Shown here in pieces: positions 7,410 to 16,846 of a stretch of 50,603 nucleotides of DNA. The DNA is from Bacillota bacterium (GTDB taxonomy: Bacteria > Bacillota > Clostridia > Lachnospirales > CAG-274). Under the pieces are notes generated by a model, which had not been told where the DNA came from, ran no database searches, and was given only the letters and a program-made list of their open reading frames with translations. Made by a program: the position numbers and the translations under genes. The stretch lies in NCBI GenBank assembly GCA_017460805.1, contig JAFUAF010000049.1, positions 1-50,603 on the forward strand, given 5' to 3'. Numbering within the stretch: the stretch's first letter is position 1; the number at the start of each line of letters is the position of its first letter.

Positions 7410-7510
7410 TTTATCAAAGAGGAAAAAGAAAACGGAAGAATAGATAAAATGGCAGAGAAATACATATATCGGTATACAGAAGAAAAGACGGACAAAGAAC
7501 AGGATAAGGC

Positions 7511-7526
7511 TGCCTGAAAGCAGGCA
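7511..7526 (+). terminator. weak hairpin after the PotD-like gene
   Basis: TGCCTG/CAGGCA stem with a 4-nt loop, followed by a moderately T-rich stretch. A 22-codon frame starting MAEKYIYRYTEEK (7449-7517) ends inside the hairpin; without a clear ribosome site I do not call it a gene. Confidence 0.45.
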
Positions 7527-7580
7527 AAGCATTTCTTATTTAACATAAAGAAAATAAGTGAACATAAAAAAGGAAAATAT

Positions 7581-7783
7581 ATGAAGAAAAGTTTTTTACA
7601 AAAAGCCTCTGCATTGGCTTTGGCGGTGGCTTTTGCATCCGGCTGTGTGCCTTTGCAGCCGTTTTCGCAGATGTTTGTGCGGAATGTTTCGGCGGCAACG
7701 GCAGTCCCGTACATCAGCAGAAACTGGGACGGTTCAAAGGTCGTGACGGTGACAAATACCGCCGACTGTAAACATTACATACG
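7581..7783 (+). pseudogene. 5' stump of a secreted surface-protein gene, cut by the recombinase element
   Basis: The frame opens with a convincing lipoprotein-like signal (MKKSFLQKASALALAVAFAS, then GC) and a mature start, AVPYISRNWDGSKVVTVTNT. This resembles the beginning of large secreted repeat proteins of Ruminococcus-like bacteria. Soon after TADCKHY, around 7775-7785, the sequence stops resembling a surface protein and becomes short random codons that end at 7925. The break lies about 100 bp from the 3' end of the large serine recombinase, so the simplest reading is integration into this gene. The 3' remainder is not in the window. The exact junction cannot be fixed without an uninterrupted relative. 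Confidence 0.65.
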
Positions 7784-7829
7784 GACACACATTTGTGACT
7801 GCTATAAACTCGCTAAAAAAGCCATTTAC

Positions 7830-7875
7830 AAGGTTTGGTTTGATATTGCAAGGAAGCATTTTCAAACCAAACCTT
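7830..7875 (+). terminator. strong terminator between the stump and the recombinase
   Basis: Perfect 14-bp inverted repeat (7830-7843 / 7862-7875) with an 18-nt loop. A T-run follows on the plus strand, and the opposite side can also form the stem. It would block read-through in both directions at the element edge. Confidence 0.85.
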
Positions 7876-7881
7876 ATTTTT

Positions 7882-9531
7882 TTAATACTTGTAAAGGCTT
7901 CTGCTATCCTTTAACGGTTCTGTGATAAACTTATAATAAATTTGTATTTCTCTCGGCTTATAGTCTTGATAAGCGTCTACCGTTATATACTCAATCAATT
8001 CAAGGCACATTTCCCTTGTAAGCGTTTCCACATCAAAATACTTCTTCAGACGTAATATAAATTCATCAACATCCTTTTCATTTTTTGACATTTTTGACAG
8101 CTTGACTTCAAGGTCGGCAATGGTGGCTATATGTTCCTTTTTCTCCGCTTCATATTTTTCCAATAAATTTACACATACTTCTTCGGGTATTTTTCCCAAG
8201 ACCTTATCTTCATATACTGCTTGCATAAGTTTTGAGAGTTCTTCCAAGCGATATTTGCTTTCGGTTAGTTTTTTGCTATCGTATGCAGTTTTTTCGGCGG
8301 TCTGCTGTTCCTTTTGTTTAAGAAAAGACTCTCGCACACCTTTTTCATCGTCTATAACAAGTTGTGCCATTGAACGAATATCCAAAAGGATAAGTTCTTC
8401 AATATCTCCAATCTTGATATAATGACTTGTACACACGTTTTTCCCGAAAGTTTTATAGTAACTGCAATTAAAATTGTGGCGATAATATATATGCGGGTCA
8501 CATCTCCTATGGCGTGTGTTATTATAGCAAACACGCATTTTTGCGCCGCAATCAACACAATACATTAATCCGCTCAACGGAGAAACTTCGCCATTTTTTT
8601 GCCTTTTCCCTGTGCTGACTGATTTTTCAACTTCGCGTACTTTATCCCATAATTCTTGAGAAATAATTGGCTCGTGTGTGTTTTCGATAACAACCATATC
8701 TTCGGGATCGTTTTTAACTATCTTATGATTTTTATATGATACGGTCGTAGTTCTTAACTGCACAAGATGTCCAAGATATATAGGATTTGCTATAAGTCTT
8801 CTCAATCCCTCTGCGCACCACAAATGTTTTGTTCTGCGTGGATTAGGTTTGCCTATCTTTTTGTAATAGTAATCAGATGGAATAGGTACCTTCTCATCAT
8901 TTAAAATATCGCAAATATGTCTTGGACTTACCCCTTTAGCCCTTAACTCAAATATTCTTTTGACAATAGCTGCGGCTTCGGGGTCTATGACGGGCAAATG
9001 ATTAGGATCATCGCCTTTGACATAACCAAACGGAGGACAAGAACATCTGTACTTTCCTGCTTTTGCGTTGGCTTCAATTACCGCTTTTAACTTTTTGCTT
9101 GTGGAAGAAGCGTGCCACTCGTTAAAAAGATTTATTATCGGCATCATTTCCATAGCCATACTGTCCTTGCTTGCCGTATCCACATTATCATTTAAAGCAA
9201 TAAAGCGGATATTGTGCATAGGGAAAATATAATCAATGTATCTGCCGACCTCGATATAGTTTCTTCCGAAACGGCTCAAATCTTTAACGATAATAAGATT
9301 TATCTTTCCTGTCTGCGCATCGTCAAGTAAACGCTGTACACCCGGTCTTTCAAAACTTGTGCCCGAAAATCCATCGTCAACGTATGTGTCAACTAAGTTC
9401 CAACCTTGCTCTTTTACATATTTTGTGAGTATAAGTTTCTGATTTTCTATCGACAGGGACTCGCCTGCTCTCATATCTTCCTGTGATAAACGAACATAGA
9501 TCCCTGCATTATATATTGTCTGCTTTGCCAT
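7882..9531 (-). CDS. large serine recombinase (TnpX/TndX type)
   Basis: A 549-aa site-specific recombinase that would excise and insert the element through a serine-DNA intermediate. The resolvase-type catalytic domain (about 8-150) has YVRLSQED with nucleophile S16, then SIENQKLIL, DDGFSGTSFERPG and IIVKDLSRFGRNYIE. The 'Recombinase' domain (about 190-300) contains FGYVKGDDPNHLPVIDPEAA and the RRLIANPIYLGHL helix. A zinc ribbon starts at YCVDCGAKM, and a long coiled-coil (about 400-500) precedes the C-terminus. Length and order match Tn4451 TnpX and Tn5397 TndX relatives, which use a GA core dinucleotide. The start is supported by AAAGGAG and a promoter upstream. Its 3' end lies about 100 bp from the broken host gene. 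Confidence 0.93.
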   Translation of the reverse strand: MAKQTIYNAGIYVRLSQEDMRAGESLSIENQKLILTKYVKEQGWNLVDTYVDDGFSGTSFERPGVQRLLDDAQTGKINLIIVKDLSRFGRNYIEVGRYIDYIFPMHNIRFIALNDNVDTASKDSMAMEMMPIINLFNEWHASSTSKKLKAVIEANAKAGKYRCSCPPFGYVKGDDPNHLPVIDPEAAAIVKRIFELRAKGVSPRHICDILNDEKVPIPSDYYYKKIGKPNPRRTKHLWCAEGLRRLIANPIYLGHLVQLRTTTVSYKNHKIVKNDPEDMVVIENTHEPIISQELWDKVREVEKSVSTGKRQKNGEVSPLSGLMYCVDCGAKMRVCYNNTRHRRCDPHIYYRHNFNCSYYKTFGKNVCTSHYIKIGDIEELILLDIRSMAQLVIDDEKGVRESFLKQKEQQTAEKTAYDSKKLTESKYRLEELSKLMQAVYEDKVLGKIPEEVCVNLLEKYEAEKKEHIATIADLEVKLSKMSKNEKDVDEFILRLKKYFDVETLTREMCLELIEYITVDAYQDYKPREIQIYYKFITEPLKDSRSLYKY

Positions 9532-9564
9532 AATTTTTATCTCCTTTCGTTTTAAAACAAAGCA

Positions 9565-9611
9565 GCCAATATCGACAATTTCATTATAAACGATTTTGCC
9601 GATATTGACAA
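9565..9611 (-). promoter_or_regulatory. recombinase promoter bracketed by 14-bp direct repeats
   Basis: On the minus strand, -35 TTGTCA (9606-9611), a 17-bp spacer and -10 TATAAT (9583-9588). Two near-identical 14-mers of form GCC(A/G)ATAT(C/T)GACAA, at 9565-9578 and 9598-9611 on the plus strand, flank the -10. The distal one overlaps the -35. They look like operator or recombinase-binding repeats. Confidence 0.65.
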
Positions 9612-9629
9612 GGCTTTGAAATAAATTTT

Positions 9630-9818
9630 TTATCCTGCGTTCAACATTTCCGACATCGCTTTTTTATAAGCTATATCATACAGAGTTTTGTTCAGGTCTT
9701 TCGTCCCGACAAAATGACTTTTCACAATAAACTTCTTGCCGTTTATGTAATATTCCGCTGTTCTTGTCGGGCAATCTTTGAATTTTTCGTTTAATTCTGT
9801 AAGTGTTGTTTTGGTCAT
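9630..9818 (-). CDS. TnpW-like small element protein
   Basis: A 62-aa protein starting at the ATG at 9818, preceded by GGAGG; an upstream ATG adds 27 residues without a ribosome site. The core RTAEYYINGKKFIVKSHF resembles the strand pattern of transposon-encoded TnpW-type proteins (G-T-Y-x-V-x-x-HF). Position directly upstream of a TnpX-type recombinase supports this. Function in the family is unknown. The match is weak because the protein is so short. Confidence 0.55.
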   Translation of the reverse strand: MTKTTLTELNEKFKDCPTRTAEYYINGKKFIVKSHFVGTKDLNKTLYDIAYKKAMSEMLNAG

Positions 9819-10140
9819 TAAATCCCTCCTAATTATTTTTTGTTTGTTTTGTTTTCGTATCTCTCGGAAATAATGCGGCACAAAAGTATTCATCAGCAAA
9901 TACCATATCCCCCTTGCCGATATTTCCCGAAATAATTTTACAAGTATATTTTATCTCTCGCCCCCTTAAAAGTCATTGTTTGGGTTTTGCATAGAAATTG
10001 CGTAATTTTTCCGAAAAAAAATTCTCTGCATATTAACCCCTCCATATATACGTCAAAAAAGGGGCATTTTGCGGAGTGTTTTTCCGAAAATTTATTGAAA
10101 AAATTAGATTATCCGTAAAAAATAAGCCGAAAATAAAAGT
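9819..10140. other. gene-free AT-rich spacer
   Basis: No coding frame with a ribosome site on either strand. It contains a partial third copy (GCCGATATTTCCC near 9916) of the 14-bp motif at the recombinase promoter. The rest is AT-rich, with A-runs near 10010-10025. Confidence 0.6.
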
Positions 10141-10206
10141 GCCGCCCCTGTGCGCCGACCCACATAGCCTGTGCGGGCTATGTAAGTCGGCTGGGCGGCG
10201 TTTTTT
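10141..10206 (+). terminator. very strong orphan terminator hairpin
   Basis: Three stacked stems: GCCGCCC/GGGCGGC, GCCGAC/GTCGGC and ACATAGCC/GGCTATGT, 21 pairs in total, followed by six T residues. The opposite strand also has a T-rich exit. No plus-strand gene precedes it, so either an unannotated transcript ends here or it insulates the element edge. Confidence 0.8.
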
Positions 10207-10446
10207 GTTTAATTTTAATGCTAAATTATGGGGCGAAAAAATATATAGGGCTTGATTTTTATGACAGTATTCCACGAAGAATTGTAATAACTTGTTTTTC
10301 CAAAACTGTGCATTGAAAAATTGCTTTATTGATAAAAAATAAATGACAAAAAAGTGAAAAAAATCCCTTACGAAAATATTTTTACAAAACCGTAAGAAAT
10401 GCCGATTTTTAAAGGTCTGATCTCAAAGTTTGGAACCATAGCGAAC

Positions 10447-10592
10447 GGCTTGCCGTTTGGGATTTTTGCTACGTTAAAAACGTAATTGGCAAAAATTGAC
10501 CCCAAAAGGCAAGCCTTGCGCCGATTCTTAGATTTTCAATCTAAAACTTGATTGGGACACACTCCCAAACCCCGATGTTTTCCTGCGGAAAA
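10447..10592. repeat. cluster of four consecutive inverted repeats
   Basis: A long imperfect hairpin (10447-10515; GGCTTGCC/GGCAAGCC ends, with inner TTTGGG, ATTTTTGC and ACGTT pairs) is followed by TTAGATT/AATCTAA (10528-10544), TTGGGA/TCCCAA (10552-10568) and TTTTCC/GGAAAA (10578-10592). There is no gene. This could be an element end or a structured transcript. Confidence 0.65.
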
Positions 10593-10820
10593 ATTTTGTT
10601 GAAAATCTCATTTACTGTATAGCAAGTATGGACATAAGCAACCAAAAACACCATTCCGAAGAATGTCATTTTGAGTTTTATGTCCTGTCGAAACGGCGAA
10701 TATCATTTCTTGCGAAACTGCCGTTTTGTTTTGGGGAAGTTTCTCCAAGCCGCTCTCTTTCATTCGAGAAAAATAAATTACTAAAATACGGCTTAAACAT
10801 ATTTGTTGATTCATAAAAAA
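10593..10820. other. gene-free spacer before the surface operon terminator
   Basis: Frames of 60-90 codons exist on both strands but have no ribosome sites or recognisable motifs. I see nothing else here. Confidence 0.5.
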
Positions 10821-10852
10821 ACTGCTCTGGACAGAAGCAAAGCCAGAGCAGT
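10821..10852 (-). terminator. terminator of the surface operon
   Basis: Perfect 10-bp arms (10821-10830 / 10843-10852), followed on the minus strand by seven T residues. It lies about 50 bp after the LRR-dockerin stop codon. Confidence 0.9.
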
Positions 10853-10900
10853 AAAACATATCAACGATGTTGCACGCCATCTCTGATATGATTTTTATTA

Positions 10901-13900
10901 TTATTTCTTTTCTGCGGGTAATTCAAACGTACTTATAAGTGTTTTTTGAAGTATGAATGCTGCATCACTTGCTGTTACATAAGTATCATCATCAACATCA
11001 ACATATTTCAGCCAATCATCGGTTTTCTTTTCTATTGGTAATTCAAATGTGCTTATCAATGTTTTTTGAAGAACAAATGCCGCATCGCTTGCTGTAATAT
11101 TGTTATCACAATCTACATCAGCAATCAAAAACTTTTGTTCATTTATCGGCTCTGTTATATCTTCGTCATCATCAAATGATAAATCCTGTATTTCTGCAAA
11201 TTTAGCAATAAGATTTATATCTTCTTTTGCAGTAAATTCATACACAATAGAATTTGTCAAGAATTCATCGTTCAAGTACCAACCTAAGAAAATATATTCA
11301 TCATCAGGCTCTGCTGTCAAAGATACATTATCGCCTTTTACATATTGTGACAAACCATATACTTTACCATTCTCACATTCAACATTAACATTAATATATC
11401 CGCTTTCATTTGCGCTTATTATTTCGTTGACTTTATAATTGTTACTATCGGTTTTGATTACTTCATCATTCGCAGTATCAATAGATAATACCTGATTATT
11501 GTCAATTGGTATATTATAAAATAACTTGCGTTCTTGAGCAACTCCCTCATCATTATAGTTTTCAACAACTACATTCAAACTACCATAATCATAGGCATCA
11601 ATAACAAAATGTACATTCAAATCTTTATAAAGAATCACAGCTTTTAAATCTCCCTTTTTTGTTATTTCTATATCAGACGAATTACATACTGTTTCATCAT
11701 CAGTTACACTTCCGAGTATAGTATTATTTTCGTCATAGACAGTTATATTTACGGGACACTCAAAACCATATATTTTTTTTGCAGCCTGTACCGTATAACC
11801 TTCTGGGGCAGGAGAATTTGTTAAATAGGCTGTAAATGCACTTATCATATCGTTTCTTGCAGTCCTAAGTACATTATACATTTCTTTTGCTTTAGTAGAT
11901 GAAATTCTTGGAGGATTATCCAACGCATTTCCCATATTCATTATTGATTCAATTGTGGATTTTGAGGAATATAAGTCATTAGTATCAATTTTTTTGAGTT
12001 TACTGTATACGTTTCTGGTATCATTTATTGCAGTAACCACTTCCGCTAAATCCTTATTCTGTAATTCTGGTAAATAATTTGTGATAAGTTTTTCGCATTT
12101 ACTCTTTATGTATTTATTTATGCCCAAATTGTCGCTTAAAAAATCTATTGTCTGATAGATTGCGGAATCGACCGCATTAACGTCCATAGCTTTAAGTTCA
12201 TATAAATAATTCTGCATAATACTTTGAACTTTTTCGGGCTTATTAACAAACCCACCTTGTCCATCAGTCAAACCGATTTTCTTATCTTTTATAGTTACAG
12301 AACCAAATTTCGCAATAAAACCTACTACAGAAAGCTGAACTTCATAATTATCATAATCGTAAGTTAAGGTTGTAGCTTCCATATTTTTAGAAATTGTTTT
12401 TGCAACATTGTAATCAAATTTAATAACACCCTGATCATCGGTTTTGGAAATGTCTATATTTCCAAGCCCTATTTGAGTTTGAGTTTGTTGACTAATGTAG
12501 TCATATATCGCCCGAACTACACATTCTTTTTGTTTGTCATTCCAACCCGGATAAAATGATATTTCATATTCACTTTCGATATATGATCTCATTTTACTAA
12601 AAATAGCATCATCTTCATTTTTTGTGACATCAGCCATATTGGTCAACCTGCCGCGGATGTATTCTTCATATTGCGCAACAGCTTGTTTATAATTTGATAT
12701 GCTGTGTTTAACTGATTCCTCGTTGGTGATATTGGATACTGTACCATCATTCCAAACATAGCCCAAGAAGGTTGGAGTTGCTACATCATAATTGAATTTT
12801 TTGTCAGTATCAACATTTATTGTCCCTTTTGATGTCATATAATTATCATTGGCATTAAATACAACATCAAATATCAGTTGTTTTGATGATAACTTTGTCG
12901 GGTATACAGAAAACTCAATACTCTCTCCACCATTCACAGGAATATCATTAAGATTAAAGTTTCTTTCTTTATCATTGATATCCGAACTAAAAGTTAAGCC
13001 TGCCGGTAAAGATATTTTTATTGTAGGACTTGAAAGCTTACAGTTATTCAATTCTTCTTCTGTATATTCGTGACCGATCACCATATAATTTGATACATTT
13101 ACTTTAACAGGAATCTCCGATTTACTAAATTGATTGTTATAATAACTTAAGTTATCATCATAATCAATATTCAATTTAATATGTGGTTTTTCCGTATCTT
13201 CAACGTAGCTATATCCTGTTTCATAGCATTTTACTCTTACAAGACAGTAAGCTGTATCTCCGTTAGGCAACTTCGCCGTAACAATGGTTTCGCCGTTTTT
13301 TAACAAAGTTGTTTTTACTCTTGCGCGGTAATTATAGCCATCGCCGTTTAATAAGCTAATAACAAAACCGGTATGTTTTATTGGCTCTAATTCCAATACA
13401 GAGCCATCTTCGCATGTAAACTCCACTTGGTTTATCATATTTTCGTCTTTGAGTTTGACATTTAATTCAAGCTCATAAATACCATTTTGCGGCTCGATTA
13501 AAAAATAACTTTTTGTTAAATCATAAGTTTTACTTTCAAAACAAATATCGCCTATATCATCGGGAAGATTTGTTTCATCATATATGTATGCATCTGTAAT
13601 ACAAGAAATACTATTCTTTTTTGCGTATTGTTCAGCATAAGAACCTGACGAACAATATATTGTTAACTTATTACATTCTGCAAAGCTATCTTTTCCAATA
13701 GATGAAACACTGTCAGGAATTGTTATATTTGCCAAATTAGTACAGCCACTAAACGTGGCGTCCTTAATATATGTAACCTGTCCAATAAAATTTACATCCA
13801 TTAGTTTTTTTGAATTCTGCCACCCATAGTTTAATCCATTTTGAGAAAGATTCAGAGTTTCGACATTACAACATCCATCAAATGCATCGGATTCAATATA

Positions 13901-16846
13901 TGCAACATTATCAGGAATGGTTATGTTTATCAAACTGCTACAATCCTTAAAAGCGGAGGAACTAATCTTTGTAATGCTATTAGGAATAAGTATACTTGTT
14001 AAACTATTGCAACATTCAAATGCTGAACTTCCTATATTCATAACACTATCGGGTATAGTAATATTAGTCAAATTATTACATCCCTCGAAAGCTGAAATAC
14101 CGATACCCGTAACACTATCAGGAATTATTATATTTTTTAGCTCGCTACAATCTTTAAATGTGTCGTAATTTATACGAGTAACACCATTAGGTATGATTAC
14201 ACTTGTTAAGCTACTACAACCACTAAATGCTTTACTTCCAATACTTGTAACACTATCAGGTATAGATAAATTTTTCAAATTACTACAACCGCTAAAGGCT
14301 GAATCTTTGATTTCTGTAATATTTCCAATGAAATTTACTGTCTTTAAATTTTTGTGGTTTGCCCATCCATAATTAAGTCCAGCTTGCGATATGTTTAACG
14401 TTTCTATATTGTCACATCCATTAAATGTACTAAAACCGATGTTTGTAATACTATCGGGAATGGTTAAACTTTTTAAATTACTACAACCGCTAAAAGCACC
14501 ACCATCATATACCCCTCCGTATTGAATATCAGTAACACTATCGGGAATAATAATGTTGCTTAAGGCAGTACAATCTCTAAATGTGCCTCCTTCAATCTTT
14601 GTAATGCTATTAGGAATTTTTATACTTGTTAAGTTGCTACAATTGCTAAATGCCGAGCTACCAATATTTGTAACACTATTGGGAATCGTTATATTTGTTA
14701 AACTGCTACAATTGCTAAACGCCGAGCCCCCAATGCTTGTAATACTATTAGGAATGGTTACATTTTTTAAACCGGTACAACCACTAAATGTACCGTATGA
14801 AATATTTGTGAGGCTATGTGGAATTATTATACTTGTGATACCTACACATCCGCCAAATGCAGAATTCCCGATATTTACAACACTATTCGGAATTTTTATG
14901 TTTGTTAAACTGCTACAACCCTGAAACGCACAACTCTCAATATTATCAACCGTATCAGGTATTTTTATATCTATCAGGTTTATGCAACCAGCAAATGTAC
15001 TACTTTTTATAACAGTAATTTTTCCGATAAAATTTACTGTCCTTAAATTTTTCATATTAGCCCATCCATAGTTAAGACCAACTTGAGAAATGTTTAATGT
15101 TTCTATGTTATCACATCTATAAAAAGCCCTGTTTTTAATGCTTGCTACACTATCTGGAATGGTTATGTTTTTTAGACTGCTACAGTCCTCAAATGCATAT
15201 TCACCAATACTTGTAACACCGTCAGGAATAGAAATGCTTATTAAACTGCTACATCCTTTAAAAGCATATTTATCAATACTTGTAACACACTTTGGCAAGT
15301 TTACACTTATTAAATTACTACATCCTTCAAATAACCTCCATGTATTAAATGTCTCAACTTTTTCGGGTATTGTTATGCTTGTTAAACTACTACAGTTTTC
15401 AAAAACTCCGCTATCAATACTCGTTACACTATCAGGAATAATAACGTTAATCAAATTGCTGCAATTTTCAAATGCATATCCACCTATATTTGTAACGCTA
15501 TCAGGAATGGTTATGTTAATCAAATTGTTACAATTTTCAAATGCATATCCACCTATATTTGTAACGCTATCAGGAATAGTTATATTTATCAAATTGCTGC
15601 AATTACTAAATGCTAAATTTCCTATACTTGTAACACCATTAGGTATTGTAACACTTGTTAAACTGCTACAACCATCGAATGTACTATTTCCTATAATTGT
15701 AATACTGTTTGGAATAGTTACATTTACCAAACTGCTGCAACCTCTAAACAAATTATCGGTTTCAATATTTATAACACTATCTGGAATAGTCATACTTGTT
15801 AAGCTGCTGCAACCAGAAAAAACAGAACCTTTAGCTCCTGACATATTGTAGCCCACAGAAGATTCAGTACCACCCATATTTGTTACACTGTCGGGAATAA
15901 TAATACTTGATAAACTGTTGCAACCCGAAAATGCTGCATATTCAATATTAGTGATACTGTTTGGAATAGTTACACTGGACAAACTGCTGCAACCTGAAAA
16001 TGTAGCATATTCAATATTGGTTACACGCTCTGGAATTGATATATTCGTCAAACTACTGCAATCCGAAAATGCAGCTCTTCCAATACTTGAAACTTGACTC
16101 GGAATCTTTATATCCGATAAATTATTGCAATTTCGAAAAGCATACATACCGATTCCGATAATATTATCAGGAATTACTATAGTTGTTAAATTGGTAGAAT
16201 TTTCGAAAGCACAGTTTCCAATACTCCTGACAACATTGGGAATTGTAAATTCTTTTTGTGTTTTTCCCGAAGGATAACACTCCAAAAAGAATAAACTTTT
16301 GCTGTAAAGTACGCCGTCAATAGAAGTGTAGGCAGTATTATTTTCGTCTACATTTATTGCAACCAAATTGTTGCAACGTGTAAATTCTGTGTCGCCAATA
16401 CTTGTAATACTGTCTGGTATTGTTACACTTATTAAGTCATTGCAATCATCAAACACATATAATCCTATACTTCTGACTTTAACATTATTTATCTCATTAG
16501 GTATAACCACATTTGTAACCGATTTATCACAATCAACTATCTCCCCGTAACTTTCTCTAAAATAGATATTTCCACCCTCAACTGGATAGACTATATCTGT
16601 ATCATTATGCGACATCACAATTATTTCCGAATTATCATCTGAAATATCATATGAATCAGTATTCTCATAACTATCTTCGTTATTATCATATTTTAATGTC
16701 ATACCATATTGTATTGAAGATGAACTCTCAACAACATCGTCATGATTCGGTTCACCATTGAAAGTCAAGGGCGTTTCTGCCCAAGAAACATTAACACTTG
16801 AAAATGCCATAATACAAGCTAAAACAAAACTAATCTTTTTTCTCAT
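10901..16846 (-). CDS. giant secreted BspA-type leucine-rich-repeat protein with dockerin
   Basis: A 1,981-aa exported protein. The start is the ATG at 16846, with AAGGGG upstream and a 4-bp ATGA overlap with the preceding gene. The signal peptide is MRKKISFVLACIMAFSSVNV. From about residue 114 to 1070 runs an LRR_5/BspA array of roughly 40 units of about 23 residues (AF..CSSL..ITIPDSVT.IG). Three non-LRR inserts built on ETLNIS..GLNYGW interrupt it. An end cap (IYCSSGSYAEQYAKK) closes the array. A long unassigned middle follows, then a Listeria-Bacteroides-type repeat (about 1812-1885, FLGWYLNDEF). Last is a type I dockerin with two calcium loops, DVDCDNNITASDAAFVLQK and DVDDDTYVTASDAAFILQK. 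The dockerin should plug into a cohesin on the cell surface, and LRR arrays of this kind often bind hosts or glycans. It is the last gene of the MBOAT operon. Confidence 0.93.
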   Translation of the reverse strand: MRKKISFVLACIMAFSSVNVSWAETPLTFNGEPNHDDVVESSSSIQYGMTLKYDNNEDSYENTDSYDISDDNSEIIVMSHNDTDIVYPVEGGNIYFRESYGEIVDCDKSVTNVVIPNEINNVKVRSIGLYVFDDCNDLISVTIPDSITSIGDTEFTRCNNLVAINVDENNTAYTSIDGVLYSKSLFFLECYPSGKTQKEFTIPNVVRSIGNCAFENSTNLTTIVIPDNIIGIGMYAFRNCNNLSDIKIPSQVSSIGRAAFSDCSSLTNISIPERVTNIEYATFSGCSSLSSVTIPNSITNIEYAAFSGCNSLSSIIIPDSVTNMGGTESSVGYNMSGAKGSVFSGCSSLTSMTIPDSVINIETDNLFRGCSSLVNVTIPNSITIIGNSTFDGCSSLTSVTIPNGVTSIGNLAFSNCSNLINITIPDSVTNIGGYAFENCNNLINITIPDSVTNIGGYAFENCSNLINVIIPDSVTSIDSGVFENCSSLTSITIPEKVETFNTWRLFEGCSNLISVNLPKCVTSIDKYAFKGCSSLISISIPDGVTSIGEYAFEDCSSLKNITIPDSVASIKNRAFYRCDNIETLNISQVGLNYGWANMKNLRTVNFIGKITVIKSSTFAGCINLIDIKIPDTVDNIESCAFQGCSSLTNIKIPNSVVNIGNSAFGGCVGITSIIIPHSLTNISYGTFSGCTGLKNVTIPNSITSIGGSAFSNCSSLTNITIPNSVTNIGSSAFSNCSNLTSIKIPNSITKIEGGTFRDCTALSNIIIPDSVTDIQYGGVYDGGAFSGCSNLKSLTIPDSITNIGFSTFNGCDNIETLNISQAGLNYGWANHKNLKTVNFIGNITEIKDSAFSGCSNLKNLSIPDSVTSIGSKAFSGCSSLTSVIIPNGVTRINYDTFKDCSELKNIIIPDSVTGIGISAFEGCNNLTNITIPDSVMNIGSSAFECCNSLTSILIPNSITKISSSAFKDCSSLINITIPDNVAYIESDAFDGCCNVETLNLSQNGLNYGWQNSKKLMDVNFIGQVTYIKDATFSGCTNLANITIPDSVSSIGKDSFAECNKLTIYCSSGSYAEQYAKKNSISCITDAYIYDETNLPDDIGDICFESKTYDLTKSYFLIEPQNGIYELELNVKLKDENMINQVEFTCEDGSVLELEPIKHTGFVISLLNGDGYNYRARVKTTLLKNGETIVTAKLPNGDTAYCLVRVKCYETGYSYVEDTEKPHIKLNIDYDDNLSYYNNQFSKSEIPVKVNVSNYMVIGHEYTEEELNNCKLSSPTIKISLPAGLTFSSDINDKERNFNLNDIPVNGGESIEFSVYPTKLSSKQLIFDVVFNANDNYMTSKGTINVDTDKKFNYDVATPTFLGYVWNDGTVSNITNEESVKHSISNYKQAVAQYEEYIRGRLTNMADVTKNEDDAIFSKMRSYIESEYEISFYPGWNDKQKECVVRAIYDYISQQTQTQIGLGNIDISKTDDQGVIKFDYNVAKTISKNMEATTLTYDYDNYEVQLSVVGFIAKFGSVTIKDKKIGLTDGQGGFVNKPEKVQSIMQNYLYELKAMDVNAVDSAIYQTIDFLSDNLGINKYIKSKCEKLITNYLPELQNKDLAEVVTAINDTRNVYSKLKKIDTNDLYSSKSTIESIMNMGNALDNPPRISSTKAKEMYNVLRTARNDMISAFTAYLTNSPAPEGYTVQAAKKIYGFECPVNITVYDENNTILGSVTDDETVCNSSDIEITKKGDLKAVILYKDLNVHFVIDAYDYGSLNVVVENYNDEGVAQERKLFYNIPIDNNQVLSIDTANDEVIKTDSNNYKVNEIISANESGYINVNVECENGKVYGLSQYVKGDNVSLTAEPDDEYIFLGWYLNDEFLTNSIVYEFTAKEDINLIAKFAEIQDLSFDDDEDITEPINEQKFLIADVDCDNNITASDAAFVLQKTLISTFELPIEKKTDDWLKYVDVDDDTYVTASDAAFILQKTLISTFELPAEKK
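15449..15586. repeat. recent 69-bp tandem duplication inside the LRR array
   Basis: Two adjacent 69-bp copies (15449-15517 and 15518-15586) differ at about four positions. Each encodes one 23-residue LRR unit of the form NLINITIPDSVTNIGGYAFE. Neighbouring repeats are much more diverged, so this pair is recent. Confidence 0.85.

Noticed and set aside
10033..10275. 80-codon minus-strand frame across the orphan terminator
   Set aside because: It runs through a 21-pair hairpin, has no ribosome site and shows no motif.
10608..10880. 90-codon minus-strand frame downstream of the LRR-dockerin gene
   Set aside because: It spans the operon terminator, has no ribosome site and is not protein-like.
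15138..15851. Long plus-strand frame (237 codons) inside the LRR gene, and similar ones at 14553-14924 and 13917-14168
   Set aside because: They are antisense copies of the repeated LRR codons; their repetitive Leu/Ile/Val-rich translation has no ribosome site or signal.
13600..16600. Regular DNA repeats that could suggest a CRISPR array
   Set aside because: The period is about 69 bp, the sequence is coding in one frame throughout and there are no unique spacers. It is an LRR array.
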